A stretch of DNA of 64,000 bases from Prauserella salsuginis. GTDB lineage: Bacteria > Actinomycetota > Actinomycetes > Mycobacteriales > Pseudonocardiaceae. Below are positions 36,631 to 46,116 of the stretch, one piece after another. A program made the position numbers and the translations under genes. Each line of letters starts with the position of its first letter. The stretch's first letter is position 1. The notes beneath the pieces were generated by a model that saw only the letters and a list, made by a program, of their open reading frames with translations, had not been told where the DNA came from and did not search any database. The stretch covers positions 186,001-250,000 of the forward strand of contig NZ_JANBBF010000011.1 of the NCBI RefSeq assembly GCF_024648885.1. The letters run 5' to 3'.

Positions 36631-38025
36631 TCACCTCGCTTGCACGCACTTCGCGTAGAGGTCGAGCAGTCGTCCACCGGGGTCGTACCGCTGCTTGACG
36701 GCCCGATACGCCGGTCCGTTGTAGAGCTGCCAGAACGTGTCGGGGTCGTAGAAACTCTCCGAGTACAGCGACTTGCGCCCGCCGAGTGCCGTGACGACCT
36801 CTTCGATACGCCGGTTGTGGGTGCTCTGCGATTCGCCGGGCGCGAGCGGGACCGTGCCCCAGAACCCGAAGTTGACGTACAGCTCGTCCGGGTCCAGTTC
36901 GTACAGCGGCCAGCGCCGGGAGTCCCGCTGGCGAAGCGGGCAGATCCAGATCGGACTGATCGGGATCTCCCGGTGCAGGAAGGAGAGGAACTTCCCGGCC
37001 CTGCCTATCGGCACCTCGACGTCCTGCATCACCGATTCGCGTTCCGGCCTGCCGAGCAGACGCGAGGCGCGAGCGAGCCAGCCGTGCCTGCGCTCGGCGT
37101 CGACCACCTTCCAGTACACATCGGACCGAAGCAGCCGAGGGCCGGCGAGCAGTCGCACGAGCCGGTTCTGTGCGCCGAGCGCGCGGGAGCACCAGAACCA
37201 GTCGGTGTCCCAGCGCCACAGGTAGTCACGCACCGGCAGGTGGTCAACGGGGCGTTCGCGGATCGAGCGGTAGTAGATATCGAGCCACGTGTAGTCGCTG
37301 ACCCGGTCCGGTTCGCCCTCCAGTGACCCGAGCGTCAGATACAGCTCGCCGGGCGCGAAGACGGTGCCGTCGACGAAGTCCGCCTCGTGCTCACGGCAGG
37401 CGCGGGCGAGGCGGTCGAAGAACCGGCCGGAATCGGAGAAGCGGACGTGGTCGAGCCGGACGTAGGGGCGCACCGGTGCCAGCTCGATACGCAGCCGGAG
37501 CGCGTAGCCGAGCGTGCCGTAGGAGTTCGGGAACGCGAAGAACAGATCGCTGTGCTCGCCGTCGGGAGTGGCGGTGACGATGTCGCCGTCCCCGGTCAGG
37601 ATGTCCATCTCCAGCACCGACTCGTGGGGCATTCCGGCGCGGAACGACGACGATTCGATTCCCAGGCCCGTGACCGCGCCCCCGAGTGTGATCGTCTTCA
37701 GCTGCGGCACCACGAGAGGCATCAGGCCGTGCGGCAGCGCGGCGTCGACGAGCTGCTCGTAGGTGACCATGCCTTCGACGTCGGCAGTCCGTGCCACCGG
37801 GTCGACCGACAGCACATGGTCGAACGACGATACGTCGAGCCCCGCGTCCGCCGGAGTGCGCGGGCGGAAGAGGTTCGACGTACGTTTGGCCAGCCGCACC
37901 GGTGCGTCCGGGGGCAGCGCCGCCAGGTCTTCGCGCAGAGCTGTCACACGCCGGGAGTACCCGCTGTGAGCGGACTGCTCGGCGTTTCCGGACCCGGTCG
38001 GATCGGCGGCACCGCTGGAGCGCAT
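36631..38025 (-). CDS. tmsA: FAD-binding oxidoreductase TmsA-like
   Basis: 464 residues of the FAD-linked oxidase (PCMH) family: VDPVARTADVEGMVTYEQLV, then the Gly-rich LKTITLGGAVTGLGIES FAD site and a DIYYRSIRERP-type C-terminal half, similar to DHCR24/alditol-oxidase-like enzymes. Directly upstream of tmsB. Expected to reduce the 10-methylene-stearoyl intermediate to 10-methylstearoyl in membrane phospholipids, using NADPH. ATG 38025; an internal GTG about 26 codons in is possible. I see no tmsC partner. Confidence 0.85.
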   Translation of the reverse strand: MRSSGAADPTGSGNAEQSAHSGYSRRVTALREDLAALPPDAPVRLAKRTSNLFRPRTPADAGLDVSSFDHVLSVDPVARTADVEGMVTYEQLVDAALPHGLMPLVVPQLKTITLGGAVTGLGIESSSFRAGMPHESVLEMDILTGDGDIVTATPDGEHSDLFFAFPNSYGTLGYALRLRIELAPVRPYVRLDHVRFSDSGRFFDRLARACREHEADFVDGTVFAPGELYLTLGSLEGEPDRVSDYTWLDIYYRSIRERPVDHLPVRDYLWRWDTDWFWCSRALGAQNRLVRLLAGPRLLRSDVYWKVVDAERRHGWLARASRLLGRPERESVMQDVEVPIGRAGKFLSFLHREIPISPIWICPLRQRDSRRWPLYELDPDELYVNFGFWGTVPLAPGESQSTHNRRIEEVVTALGGRKSLYSESFYDPDTFWQLYNGPAYRAVKQRYDPGGRLLDLYAKCVQAR

Positions 38026-38337
38026 ACCCCGATCATGGCCCCGAACGTCGTGGCCTGCCAGTTCGAGTCATGCACTCGGAGGAACGAGGGAGGCCGCCGC
38101 GACACACGAAACTCGGGTCACGGGCCGCGCGTCGGTGGGCGTGGCGGTCGATCCGCTGGGAACCGCAACACGGGTCTCGGGCCCGGAACACGCGCGGTGC
38201 TGGGTGCAGGACACGGCGGCGCGAGTGCAGGACACGCGGTGCTGGGTGCAGAACACGCGGTGCCGGGTGCAGGACACGCGGTGCTGGGTGCAGGACACGC
38301 GCGACGGTGGGGGTGGCGCGTGCTCGGGCGCGGCCGG
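38026..38337. other. 312-base gap without a gene, with a 21-bp array
   Basis: Holds the promoter region of tmsA (38026-38130) and the repeat array 38196-38300. Nothing coding is seen. Confidence 0.65.
38196..38300. repeat. 21-bp tandem array, family shared with 30623-30706
   Basis: Five consecutive 21-base units of the form GGTGCTGGGTGCAGGACACG plus one base; unit 2 is the most diverged. The reverse complement (GCGTGTCCTGCACCC...) matches the 30.6-kb units at up to 19 of 21 positions. It starts about 37 bases beyond the stop of the minus-strand methyltransferase, so relative to that gene it has the same orientation as the other array has to its gene. Confidence 0.92.
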
Positions 38338-39189
38338 TCAGGCGGGCTTACGGGCCACGCCGCCGATCACCCGCGACTCCGACGGCACGCGCGCGAACAG
38401 GGTGTCCTCGTCGGGGCGCCACGCGGGCGCGTAGACCAGGCCCGGGTCGACGAGTTCGAAGTCGCCGAAGAACCGGGCGAACTCGTCCGACGTGCGCAAC
38501 TGCCCGGGATTCGTCGTGTTCTCGTAGTAGTCGACGAGGTCGTCGAGGGCCTTGCGCTCGGATTCGCTCGCCGGGTTCTCGTTGGTCATCTGCGACAGCA
38601 CGAGCAGCGAGCCGGGAGGGAGCTGGTTGCGGTAGAACTCGAGCAGTCGGTCGGGGTTCGCCTCGTCCTTGAGGAAGTGCAGCACGGCGTTGACCAGCAT
38701 CACGACGGGTTCGTCGCGGTCGATCAGACCGGTGGCCATGACGCGCGACCACAGTTCGTCGGGCTTCATCACGTCGGCGGCGATCGCGACGTGCCGGTCG
38801 GTGTCGGCGGTGTCGGCCAGCAGCATCTCCGAGTGGGTCAGCGCGATCGGCTCGTTGTCGGTGTACACGACGCGGGTGTCGCACTGCGGCCGCGCCTCGT
38901 CGGCGACCTCGTGGACGTTGCCCACGGTCGGCAGACCCGAACCCAGGTCGACGAACTGGCGCATGCCCGCCTCGGCGGCGCACCAGCGGACCGTGCGGCC
39001 GAGGAACTGCCTGCTGGTGCGGCAGTACTCGCCGAGCTGCGGGATGCGCTCCCGTGCCTTCTCGGCGAAGGCGCGGTCGATGGCGTAGTTCGTCTCGCCG
39101 CCGATGAAGTAGTCGTAGATCCGGGCCGCGGACGGCTTGTCCAGGCTCTCGTTGATCGCGCGCAACGCGTCGTCGGGTTCTGCGCTCAC
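38338..39189 (-). CDS. SAM-dependent methyltransferase of the PF04672 (DUF574) family
   Basis: 283 residues. The start KPSAARIYDYFIGGETNYAIDR is the family signature, followed by the SAM-binding region FVDLGSGLPTVGNVHEVAD, VYTDNEPIALTHS and the C-terminal DPGLVYAPAWRPDED. This family is expanded in actinomycetes and its substrates are mostly unknown. GTG 39189 with GGAGG upstream; the start region is itself repeated in tandem upstream (39184-39251). No operon partner. Confidence 0.88.
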   Translation of the reverse strand: MSAEPDDALRAINESLDKPSAARIYDYFIGGETNYAIDRAFAEKARERIPQLGEYCRTSRQFLGRTVRWCAAEAGMRQFVDLGSGLPTVGNVHEVADEARPQCDTRVVYTDNEPIALTHSEMLLADTADTDRHVAIAADVMKPDELWSRVMATGLIDRDEPVVMLVNAVLHFLKDEANPDRLLEFYRNQLPPGSLLVLSQMTNENPASESERKALDDLVDYYENTTNPGQLRTSDEFARFFGDFELVDPGLVYAPAWRPDEDTLFARVPSESRVIGGVARKPA

Positions 39190-39251
39190 TGTGCCTCCAC
39201 GCTCACTGTCTCCACGTTCACTGCGTTGCCTCCACGCTCACCGTGCTCCAC
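39184..39251. repeat. Repeated ribosome-site/start module of the methyltransferase gene
   Basis: Four units of 15-20 bases, each GCTCAC...CTCCAC on the plus strand, i.e. GTGGAG...GTGAGC on the coding strand. The first unit contains the real GTG start; the other three repeat a GTG triplet and a GGAG-like site farther upstream. Confidence 0.8.
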
Positions 39252-39553
39252 CGCCGTGTCACCAGGTCGCGCCGGGTGTCCGGGACGGACGGCACTTCCC
39301 TCGCGAGGGTGATCGTCGCATCCGCCGCAACTACTCGTGTCACCCGACAGGGCCACACCGCGCTGCACCGCGTCGGTCCGCTCTGCTAGTGTGCTGCGGA
39401 AGCGATGCCCGGCAGCGCGCGTCACGGGGACGCGCGCAGTGGTGCCGGGGTGATGCCCCGGGGTGATGCCTTGGTGGCGCCCCGGGCAGCAGGGCAACTG
39501 GGCTGCAGAGCTGCTGGGCTGCAGAGCATGGGCAGAAGGAATTTGGGGGCCGG
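39190..39553. other. 364-base divergent gap with short repeats
   Basis: Contains the start-module repeats (39190-39251), a GGGGTGATGCC doublet (39446-39470), a CTGGGCTGCAGAG doublet (39500-39526) and the upstream region of the small gene at 39554. No other gene is seen. Confidence 0.6.
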
Positions 39554-39765
39554 ATGATCCGCCGTGACCGGGAATTGCTCGTCCACCTCTCCGCGGTGAA
39601 CACGCGGCTCGGCGAGGCGGTCGTCGAGCTGTGTACCCACCAGGACGGTGGCGAACTGCCCGCCGAGGGGCTGCGTGCACTCGGCGACAACCTGCAGCAC
39701 GTGGCCACACGCCTGCTCACCCGCGCCGCGGAACTCGAAGGGGCCGCTGCGACAGCGGCACTGGA

Positions 39766-39778
<13 letters not shown>
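39554..39778 (+). CDS. Small hypothetical protein, helical
   Basis: 74 residues, predicted all alpha-helical (RELLVHLSAVNTRLGEAVVE, LRALGDNLQHVATRLLTRAAELE). No family recognised. ATG 39554; a GGAATTTGGGGG stretch upstream may be the ribosome site. Its 3' end overlaps the 3' end of mftE by 13 bases on the opposite strand. The codon pattern is GC-rich at third positions, as in real genes of this genome. Confidence 0.6.
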
Positions 39779-40532
<754 letters not shown>

Positions 40533-40536
<4 letters not shown>

Positions 40537-41867
40537 CGGCCTCGGCCCTGGGCGAACGGCCGCTCGGTGAACTGCGGCAACAGGGGAGTGGCCGTGCGGT
40601 GCCGCACGCATCCGGTCCACACTCCGGCGCCGTAGGCCACGTCGTCGGCGATGCGCAGGGCCAGCCGTCCCGGCGAGCCGGTCTGCGCGGCGAACGGCAG
40701 GTACGCCGCCGCGAGCAGTCGACGACCGCGCCGGGTCGGCAGCAGCAGCGGCCACCACACGCGCCGGGACGCGGCGGCCAGCAGCCTGCCTGCACCCAGC
40801 TGGCCACGGGCGGCGAGCCGGACCACTTCCGAGTTCGGTACGTCGCGGGTGGACGTCGACAGTCTCCGTGCCAGCAGCGCGGTCGCGCCCGCGGCCACGG
40901 CCGTAGCGGACAGCGGACGTCCCACGGCCACCAGCGCCCAGGCCGCCGTCGTGACCGCGGACACCCGAGCCGGGGCGAGCCGTTCGGGATGCCGCTGCGA
41001 CAGTGGGGCCGCCGACGTGCCGTAGTCGAACCGTTGCCGCAGCCACGAGCGCACCGTCGGACGCGGTTCGTGCCGCACCACCGAGGCGGGCTCGTACCGC
41101 ACCGCGCCGATGTCGAGGAGCCGCCACACGAGGTCGACGTCCTCGCCGTAGCGCAACTGTTCGTCGAAGCCGCCCGCGGCGGTCAGGGCTCCGCGGCGGA
41201 CCACGAGCGCCGCCGTCGGCACGTAGCTGACCTTGCTCATCGGGCGGACCGGGGCGGGCCGCGCGCCGAGGTCCAAACTGGACTGTTCGAGTTCGTATCG
41301 TGCGAGCAGGCTGTCACCGGGCGAGCTGCGCACGCGGGGCGCGACCGCCACCACCGACGGGTCACCGAAATGGGGAAGCAGCGCGTCGAGCCACCCGGGG
41401 TCGGGCACGGTGTCGGCGTCGAGGAAAGCCACGAACTCGGTGGCCGCCCTGCCGCTGCCCGAGTTGCGGGCCGCCGCCGGGCCGCGCGGGGTCTCGTGAC
41501 GCACGTCGGCGTCCGGTACGGGTTCGGTCGAGCCGTCGTCGACGACGACGTGCCCGCCGCACTCGGCCGTCGCCTCCCGCAGCCGCCGGACGCGCGTCGC
41601 GTCGTCCTTCACCGGGACGACCACGGTGACATCGGACGGTGACGGCCCCGCCGGCGGCCTCGGGTGCAGAATGCCGGCGTCGACGAGCTTGCGCGCCAGT
41701 CGCAGCTGGCCGGGCGATTCGGTGAGTGGTTCACCGGCGGTCCACCCGTCCAGCATCCGCGTACCCGCCGAACCGAGCCGGACCAGGCGCAGCGGTGAGC
41801 CGCCGATCACGACGGCGCCGGTGCGGCGGGCGGCGACGTCCAGGGTGAACCGCGTGCCCGGCTTCAC
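40533..41867 (-). CDS. mftF: MftF, mycofactocin glycosyltransferase (GT2)
   Basis: 444 residues. Builds the oligoglucose chain on mycofactocin. GT-A fold: VTVVVPVKDDATRVRRL, the metal site DAD in FVAFLDADTVPD, and GGFDEQLRYGEDVDLVWRLLD as acceptor/base region, with hydrophobic segments toward the C-terminus (AAWALVAVGRPLSATAVAAGATALLA). The N-terminal 80 residues (TRFTLDVAARRTGAVVIGG) match the MftF-specific extension. GTG 41867 overlaps the stop of the SDR gene (GTGA). Here mftF precedes mftE, the reverse of the M. tuberculosis order. Confidence 0.9.
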
Positions 41868-42655
41868 GGCCGGAACCCGCCGTCGGCGTGCACGACGGTT
41901 CCCGTGATCGCCGAGGACTCCGGCGAACACAGGAACGCCACGACTGCGGCGACCTCGTCAGGGTCGAGGAGTCGCTGGTGGAGCTGGTGGTTCGCGAACT
42001 CGTCCATACTCTCGAGATCGTAGAGGCGAGCCGTCGCGTCGAGGAGGTCGGTGCGGGTCGAACCGGGCGAGACGGCCGTTGCGCACACGCCCGTGCCGCG
42101 CAGGTCCGCGGCCAGGCCTTTGATCAGCCCGACGACGGCGTGCTTGGCCGCGTTGTAACCGGCCAGGTGCCACAGGCCGTGGTGCGCCGCCGACGACGCG
42201 AGCGCGACGAACCGTCCGTTCGGTGACCGCAGCAGTGCGGGCACGGCCGCCCTCGCCAGGTTCGCCACGCCGGTCACGCCCGTGTCGAACAGCGCCGACC
42301 ATTCGGTGTCGGTCGTCTCCCACAGCGGCGTGCCGCCCGCCATCACGGCGGCGCACCCCACCGCGGCGTCGAGGCCGCCGAACTCGGCCTCCGCCGTGGC
42401 GACTGCCGAGCGCAGTGCGTCGGCGTCGCGCACGTCCGCGACCACGTCGGTGACGGCACCCGGGAATTCGCCGGCCACAGTGGACAGCTGTTCCCGGGTG
42501 CCGAGCGGGTAGGTGACCTCGGGCAGTGCATCGGGGTCGTCATCGGGCGCCGTGGCCACGTCGACCGCGACGACCCGCCAGCCCGCCGAGGCGAGCCGGT
42601 GGACCACCGCGGCGCCGATCCCGCGCGCCGCCCCTGTCACCAGCGCAACCGCCAC
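41864..42655 (-). CDS. Mycofactocin-cluster SDR oxidoreductase
   Basis: 263 residues. NAD site TGAARGIG, catalytic Ser in ASSAAHHG and Tyr-Lys in YNAAKHA, C-terminal TGTVVHADGGF. Embedded between mftD and mftF with 6 bases and a 4-base overlap, so it belongs to the mft operon. Such embedded SDRs are known in mft clusters; the expected role is a mycofactocin-linked dehydrogenase. It lacks the long insert seen in the SDR at 30816-31643. Substrate unknown. Confidence 0.85.
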   Translation of the reverse strand: MAVALVTGAARGIGAAVVHRLASAGWRVVAVDVATAPDDDPDALPEVTYPLGTREQLSTVAGEFPGAVTDVVADVRDADALRSAVATAEAEFGGLDAAVGCAAVMAGGTPLWETTDTEWSALFDTGVTGVANLARAAVPALLRSPNGRFVALASSAAHHGLWHLAGYNAAKHAVVGLIKGLAADLRGTGVCATAVSPGSTRTDLLDATARLYDLESMDEFANHQLHQRLLDPDEVAAVVAFLCSPESSAITGTVVHADGGFRP

Positions 42656-42661
42656 GCCGGG

Positions 42662-43834
42662 TCACATACCCCGGGTGAAGCCGTCCGGCACGACCACGTC
42701 GCTGGGCTCCAGATCGTGCACCGACTTCTTGCCGAGTCCGTACAGCGTGCTGTCGATGCCCTGGCGGAGGATCTCCAGCACGTTGTGCACGCCGCGTTCG
42801 CCGCCCGCGGCCAGGCCCCACAGGTAGGCACGGCCGATCAGCACGGCGTTCGCACCCAGAGCGAGGGCCTTGACGACGTCGCTGCCGCGCCGAATGCCGC
42901 CGTCCAGCAGCACCTCGATCTGTCCGCCGACGGCGCCGGCGACGCCGGGAAGGGTACGGATCGCGGCGGGTGTCGAGTCGAGGTTGTTGCCGCCGTGGTT
43001 GGACACCGAGATCGCGCTCGCCCCGATGTCCACGGCGCGTTTCGCATCCTCGGGCCGGTAGACGCCCTTGATGACGAACGGGCCGTCCCACTGGCTGCGC
43101 AGCCAGGCCAGATCGTCCCAGGACGGGGGAGGAGTGCCCATCCACTCGCCGTAGGCTCCGAAGAACGGCGGACCCTTCTGGCCCTGCGGCACGATGTTCG
43201 GGGTGGTCAGATCCGGCAGCGAGCCCGAGCGCAGGTACGTGGCGAGCCAGCCCGGCCGCGTGAGCACCTGCGGAGCGAACTTCACGGCCGTCTTCAGGTC
43301 GACCTTCTCGGGAATGGGCGGCGAGCCCCAGTCGCGGGCGGTCGCGAACACCCAGTCCAACGTGACGATCAGCGCCTTCGCGCCCGCCCGCTTGGCACGC
43401 TCCATACGCGCGAGCATGTCGTCGCGGCTGCCCTGCCAGTACACCTGGAAGTGCGTGTTGTCGTTGACCGCGGCGACCTCTTCGATCGGCTTGGAGGCGA
43501 ACGAGCTCAGCCCGATCGCCGTACCCGACTGGGCCGCGCCCTTGGCGACCGCCACCTCACCGTCCGGGTGCACCGCCTGCACGCCCGTGGGCGAGACGAT
43601 CACCGGGAGCGAGATGTCGGTCCCGAGTACCCTCGTCGCCTGCTCCCGCTCGGGCGGAAGGTCGGCGATCCGCGGTCGCAGGCCGAGTTCGGCGAACGAC
43701 GCCGTGTTGTCGGCCAGGGTTCCGCCTGCCTCCGACCCTGCGTGCAGGGCCAGGAACACCGGTTTCGGCAGCCGCTTGCGGGCGCGCTCGCGCGCCTCGG
43801 CGACCGTTTCGAACCAGTCCTTCGTGCTCGCCAT
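42662..43834 (-). CDS. mftD: MftD, FMN-dependent mycofactocin maturase
   Basis: 390 residues of the lactate/glycolate oxidase-like FMN family. In mycofactocin synthesis MftD oxidatively deaminates the AHDP intermediate to PMFT, the redox-active form. Signatures: LPVIVSPTGVQAVHPDGE, IGLSSFASKPIEEV, KGVYRPEDAKRAVDIGA, VSNHGGNN (active-site His) and LLDGGIRRGSDVVKALALGA. ATG 43834 overlaps the mftC stop by 1 base. Length is normal. Confidence 0.94.
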   Translation of the reverse strand: MASTKDWFETVAEARERARKRLPKPVFLALHAGSEAGGTLADNTASFAELGLRPRIADLPPEREQATRVLGTDISLPVIVSPTGVQAVHPDGEVAVAKGAAQSGTAIGLSSFASKPIEEVAAVNDNTHFQVYWQGSRDDMLARMERAKRAGAKALIVTLDWVFATARDWGSPPIPEKVDLKTAVKFAPQVLTRPGWLATYLRSGSLPDLTTPNIVPQGQKGPPFFGAYGEWMGTPPPSWDDLAWLRSQWDGPFVIKGVYRPEDAKRAVDIGASAISVSNHGGNNLDSTPAAIRTLPGVAGAVGGQIEVLLDGGIRRGSDVVKALALGANAVLIGRAYLWGLAAGGERGVHNVLEILRQGIDSTLYGLGKKSVHDLEPSDVVVPDGFTRGM

Positions 43835-45051
43835 CAGCGCACCTCCTTCGGGGCCGGCATGCCGGCGAGTGGACTGGTGTCACAGGCACGGTCCGGCAGG
43901 CGTTCCGGTTCGGGCGGGCCCCAGCCGATCGCGACCGGCACACCCGCCTGCTTCTTCTTGCCGGGGCGGGAGTGATCCTTGTCCGGCGTCGGTTTCGGCG
44001 CGCCCGCTCCCACGAGTTCGAGGGCACGCTCGCCGTTGCCCTTGACGCACTCGGGGTCGGGGCCGTCCAGGGGAAGTCCGGTGAAGAACTTCGCCGCCAT
44101 GCAGCCGCCCTGGCACGTGTCGAACGCCGAACACGAACTGCACGCCCCGCCGGTCTGCGGTTCGCGCAGGCGTGCGAACAGGTCGGACTCGCGCCACACG
44201 GACGTGAATCCACCCTCGTCACGCACGTTGCCCGCGAGGAACTCGTCGTGGATGGCGAACGGGCAGGCGTAGACGTCGCCGATCGGATCGATCAGGCACA
44301 CCACGCGCCCGGCACCGCACAGGTTGAGCCCGGGCAGCGGCGTCGAGCCCAGCGCGTTGAGGTGGAAGAACGAGTCACCGGTGAGCACGTCCTCGCCGTG
44401 GGCGACGAGCCAGTCGTACAGTTCGAGCTGCTGCTCGGGCAGCGGGTGCAGCTCGTCCCACGTGTCCGCGCCGCGCCCGGACGGCCGCAGCCGGGTGATC
44501 CGCAGCTGGGCGTCGAACTCGTCGGCGATGCGCTTGAACTCGTCGAGCTGGCCGATGTTGTGGCGGGTCATGACCACGCTGATCTTGAACCCGGTGAAAC
44601 CGGCGTCGCGCAGGTTGCGCATCGCGGTCATGGTCGTGTCGAACGAGCCGTCACCGCGGACCGGGTCGTTGACCTCGGGAGTGGCGCCGTCGAGTGACAG
44701 CTGCACGTCCACGTAGTCGGATTCGGCCAGCCACCGCGCGCGTTCCGGCGTGATCCGTACCCCGTTGGTGGAGAACTTCACGCCGACCTGGTGGTCGACG
44801 GCGTACTCGACGATCTCCCAGAAATCCGAACGGATCGTCGGCTCGCCGCCGCCGATGTTGATGTAGAACACCTGCAGCCGCTGCAGGTCGTCGATGACGG
44901 CCTTGCATTCCTCTGTGGACAGTTCCCGAGGATCGCGGCGGCCGGAGGAGGACAGGCAGTGCACGCACGAGAGATTGCAGGCGTAGGTCAGTTCCCACGT
45001 CAGGCAGATCGGTGCGTCGAGCCCGTGCTGGAAATGCTCGACGAGTTTCAT
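43834..45051 (-). CDS. mftC: MftC, radical SAM mycofactocin maturase
   Basis: 405 residues. Radical SAM cluster CNLSCVHC (Cys25, Cys29, Cys32), GGGEPTIR motif, and C-terminal SPASM-type cysteines (CGAGRVVCLIDPIGDVYACP, then CSSCSAFDTCQGGC). It decarboxylates the C-terminal Tyr of MftA and then forms the Val-Tyr cross-link. The C-terminal extension after about residue 345 (PTPDKDHSRPGKKK) is basic and variable. Its ATG follows the mftB stop directly (TAGATG), so translation is coupled. Confidence 0.96.
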   Translation of the reverse strand: MKLVEHFQHGLDAPICLTWELTYACNLSCVHCLSSSGRRDPRELSTEECKAVIDDLQRLQVFYINIGGGEPTIRSDFWEIVEYAVDHQVGVKFSTNGVRITPERARWLAESDYVDVQLSLDGATPEVNDPVRGDGSFDTTMTAMRNLRDAGFTGFKISVVMTRHNIGQLDEFKRIADEFDAQLRITRLRPSGRGADTWDELHPLPEQQLELYDWLVAHGEDVLTGDSFFHLNALGSTPLPGLNLCGAGRVVCLIDPIGDVYACPFAIHDEFLAGNVRDEGGFTSVWRESDLFARLREPQTGGACSSCSAFDTCQGGCMAAKFFTGLPLDGPDPECVKGNGERALELVGAGAPKPTPDKDHSRPGKKKQAGVPVAIGWGPPEPERLPDRACDTSPLAGMPAPKEVR

Positions 45052-45333
45052 CTAGTCACCTCTGACTTCGATCGTGCCCGCGGAGGCGAGCCCCGCGAGG
45101 GCGTCGAGGTACTGGTCGTGTTGGCCGTCGGGTACCTCGGCCGACCGCAGTGCCGCGTGTGCGTCCGGCGTCTTTTCCAGCGCGTGCACGACGTCGACGA
45201 GCAGCCGGGTCTTCAGGAAGGAGAGCTTCCGCGTGGTGAAGTCGTAGACGAGCGCCCCGAACGGTTCCGGCCGCAGAGCGACACTCGGGGAGAGTCGATA
45301 CGGCCGGTCCGGGGCGAATGCCTCAGTAGACAC
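45052..45333 (-). CDS. mftB: MftB, mycofactocin peptide chaperone (RRE domain)
   Basis: 93 residues. PqqD-like RiPP recognition element that binds MftA and presents it to MftC. Conserved core PYRLSPSVALRPEPFGALVYDFTTRKLSFLK. GTG 45333 overlaps the end of mftA by 11 bases in another frame, a tight coupling that helps fix the start. Confidence 0.93.
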   Translation of the reverse strand: MSTEAFAPDRPYRLSPSVALRPEPFGALVYDFTTRKLSFLKTRLLVDVVHALEKTPDAHAALRSAEVPDGQHDQYLDALAGLASAGTIEVRGD

Positions 45334-45421
45334 CGCACATTCCGTCGATGGAGACCTCCTCGACGAGCAGGTCTTCCTCGATGTCCGCCTCGGCGGTGGT
45401 GACCGTGTGGTTCTCGGACAT
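45323..45421 (-). CDS. mftA: MftA, mycofactocin precursor peptide
   Basis: 32 residues starting MSENHTVTTAEADIEEDLLV and ending in VEEVSIDGMCGVY, the hallmark MftA C-terminus. The last Val-Tyr becomes the cofactor. ATG 45421 has GAAAGGT about 9 bases upstream. First gene of the operon. Confidence 0.97.
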   Translation of the reverse strand: MSENHTVTTAEADIEEDLLVEEVSIDGMCGVY

Positions 45422-45446
45422 GGCACGCTACCTTTCACGTCGTTGT

Positions 45447-45485
45447 GTGTGACAGCACACCCGACATTAATGACACCGGGTGTCA
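45447..45485. promoter_or_regulatory. Palindromic operators between mftA and mftR
   Basis: Two inverted repeats in the 80-base divergent gap: GTGTG-ACAG-CACAC at 45447-45460, and a perfect 15-base palindrome TGACACC-G-GGTGTCA at 45471-45485. They are 17 bases or more before the mftR start and are probably the MftR binding sites controlling both directions. Confidence 0.65.
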
Positions 45486-45501
45486 AATGGAAGGGGGTCA
45501 G

Positions 45502-46116
45502 GTGAGTACCGCGGCAAATTCGCCCGGACGGCCAGGTCGGCGCCCTTCGACCAGTCAGGTCGAACTCGAGAAGGTCGCGTTCCGGCTGTTCGACCGGAAC
45601 GGCTTCGACGCCACCACCGTCGACGACATCGCGAAGGCCGCGGGCATCGGCAGGCGCACGTTCTTCCGGTACTTCGACTCGAAGAACGACGTCGTGTGGG
45701 GCGCGTTCACCGACCAGCTCGAATACATGCGCGAACGGTTCGCGGCCCGTCCGCCGGCCGAACCCGTCATGGAATCACTGCGCGCGGTGGTCGTCGACTT
45801 CAACCGGGTGGAGGCCGGCGAGACGGACCGGCACCGCAGGCGGCTCCAGCTGATCCTGCGCGTGCCCGCACTCCAGGCGCACTCCACGCTGCGGTACGCC
45901 GACTGGCGCGCGGTGGTCGCCGAATTCGCCGCTCACCGGACCGGAGTGCACCCGGGCGACCTGCGACCGCAGGCGATCGCCCACGCCGCACTCGGCACTG
46001 CGCTCGCCGCCTACGAGCACTGGCTCGGCGACCCCGGCAGTGACCTGGCCACCGTGCTCGACACCGCGTTCGCCGAGCTGGCACGCGGTTTCGGAGAGGA
46101 GTCCCGATGCAGTTGA
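45502..46116 (+). CDS. mftR: MftR, TetR-family regulator of mycofactocin genes
   Basis: 204 residues. N-terminal TetR helix-turn-helix (LEKVAFRLFDRNGFDATTVDDIAKAAGIGRRTFFRYF) and a C-terminal ligand domain. Divergent from mftA across an 80-base palindrome-bearing gap. Published work on mycobacterial MftR describes repression released by long-chain acyl-CoA, which would link cofactor supply to lipid metabolism. GTG 45502 has AAGGGGG upstream; ATG 45487 is an alternative. Its end overlaps the next hydrolase gene by 10 bases. Confidence 0.9.
   Translation: MSTAANSPGRPGRRPSTSQVELEKVAFRLFDRNGFDATTVDDIAKAAGIGRRTFFRYFDSKNDVVWGAFTDQLEYMRERFAARPPAEPVMESLRAVVVDFNRVEAGETDRHRRRLQLILRVPALQAHSTLRYADWRAVVAEFAAHRTGVHPGDLRPQAIAHAALGTALAAYEHWLGDPGSDLATVLDTAFAELARGFGEESRCS

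Noticed and set aside
38026-38337. Small protein encoded by the 21-bp repeats
   Set aside because: All frames through the array simply spell the repeat, and no ribosome site or conserved start is present.
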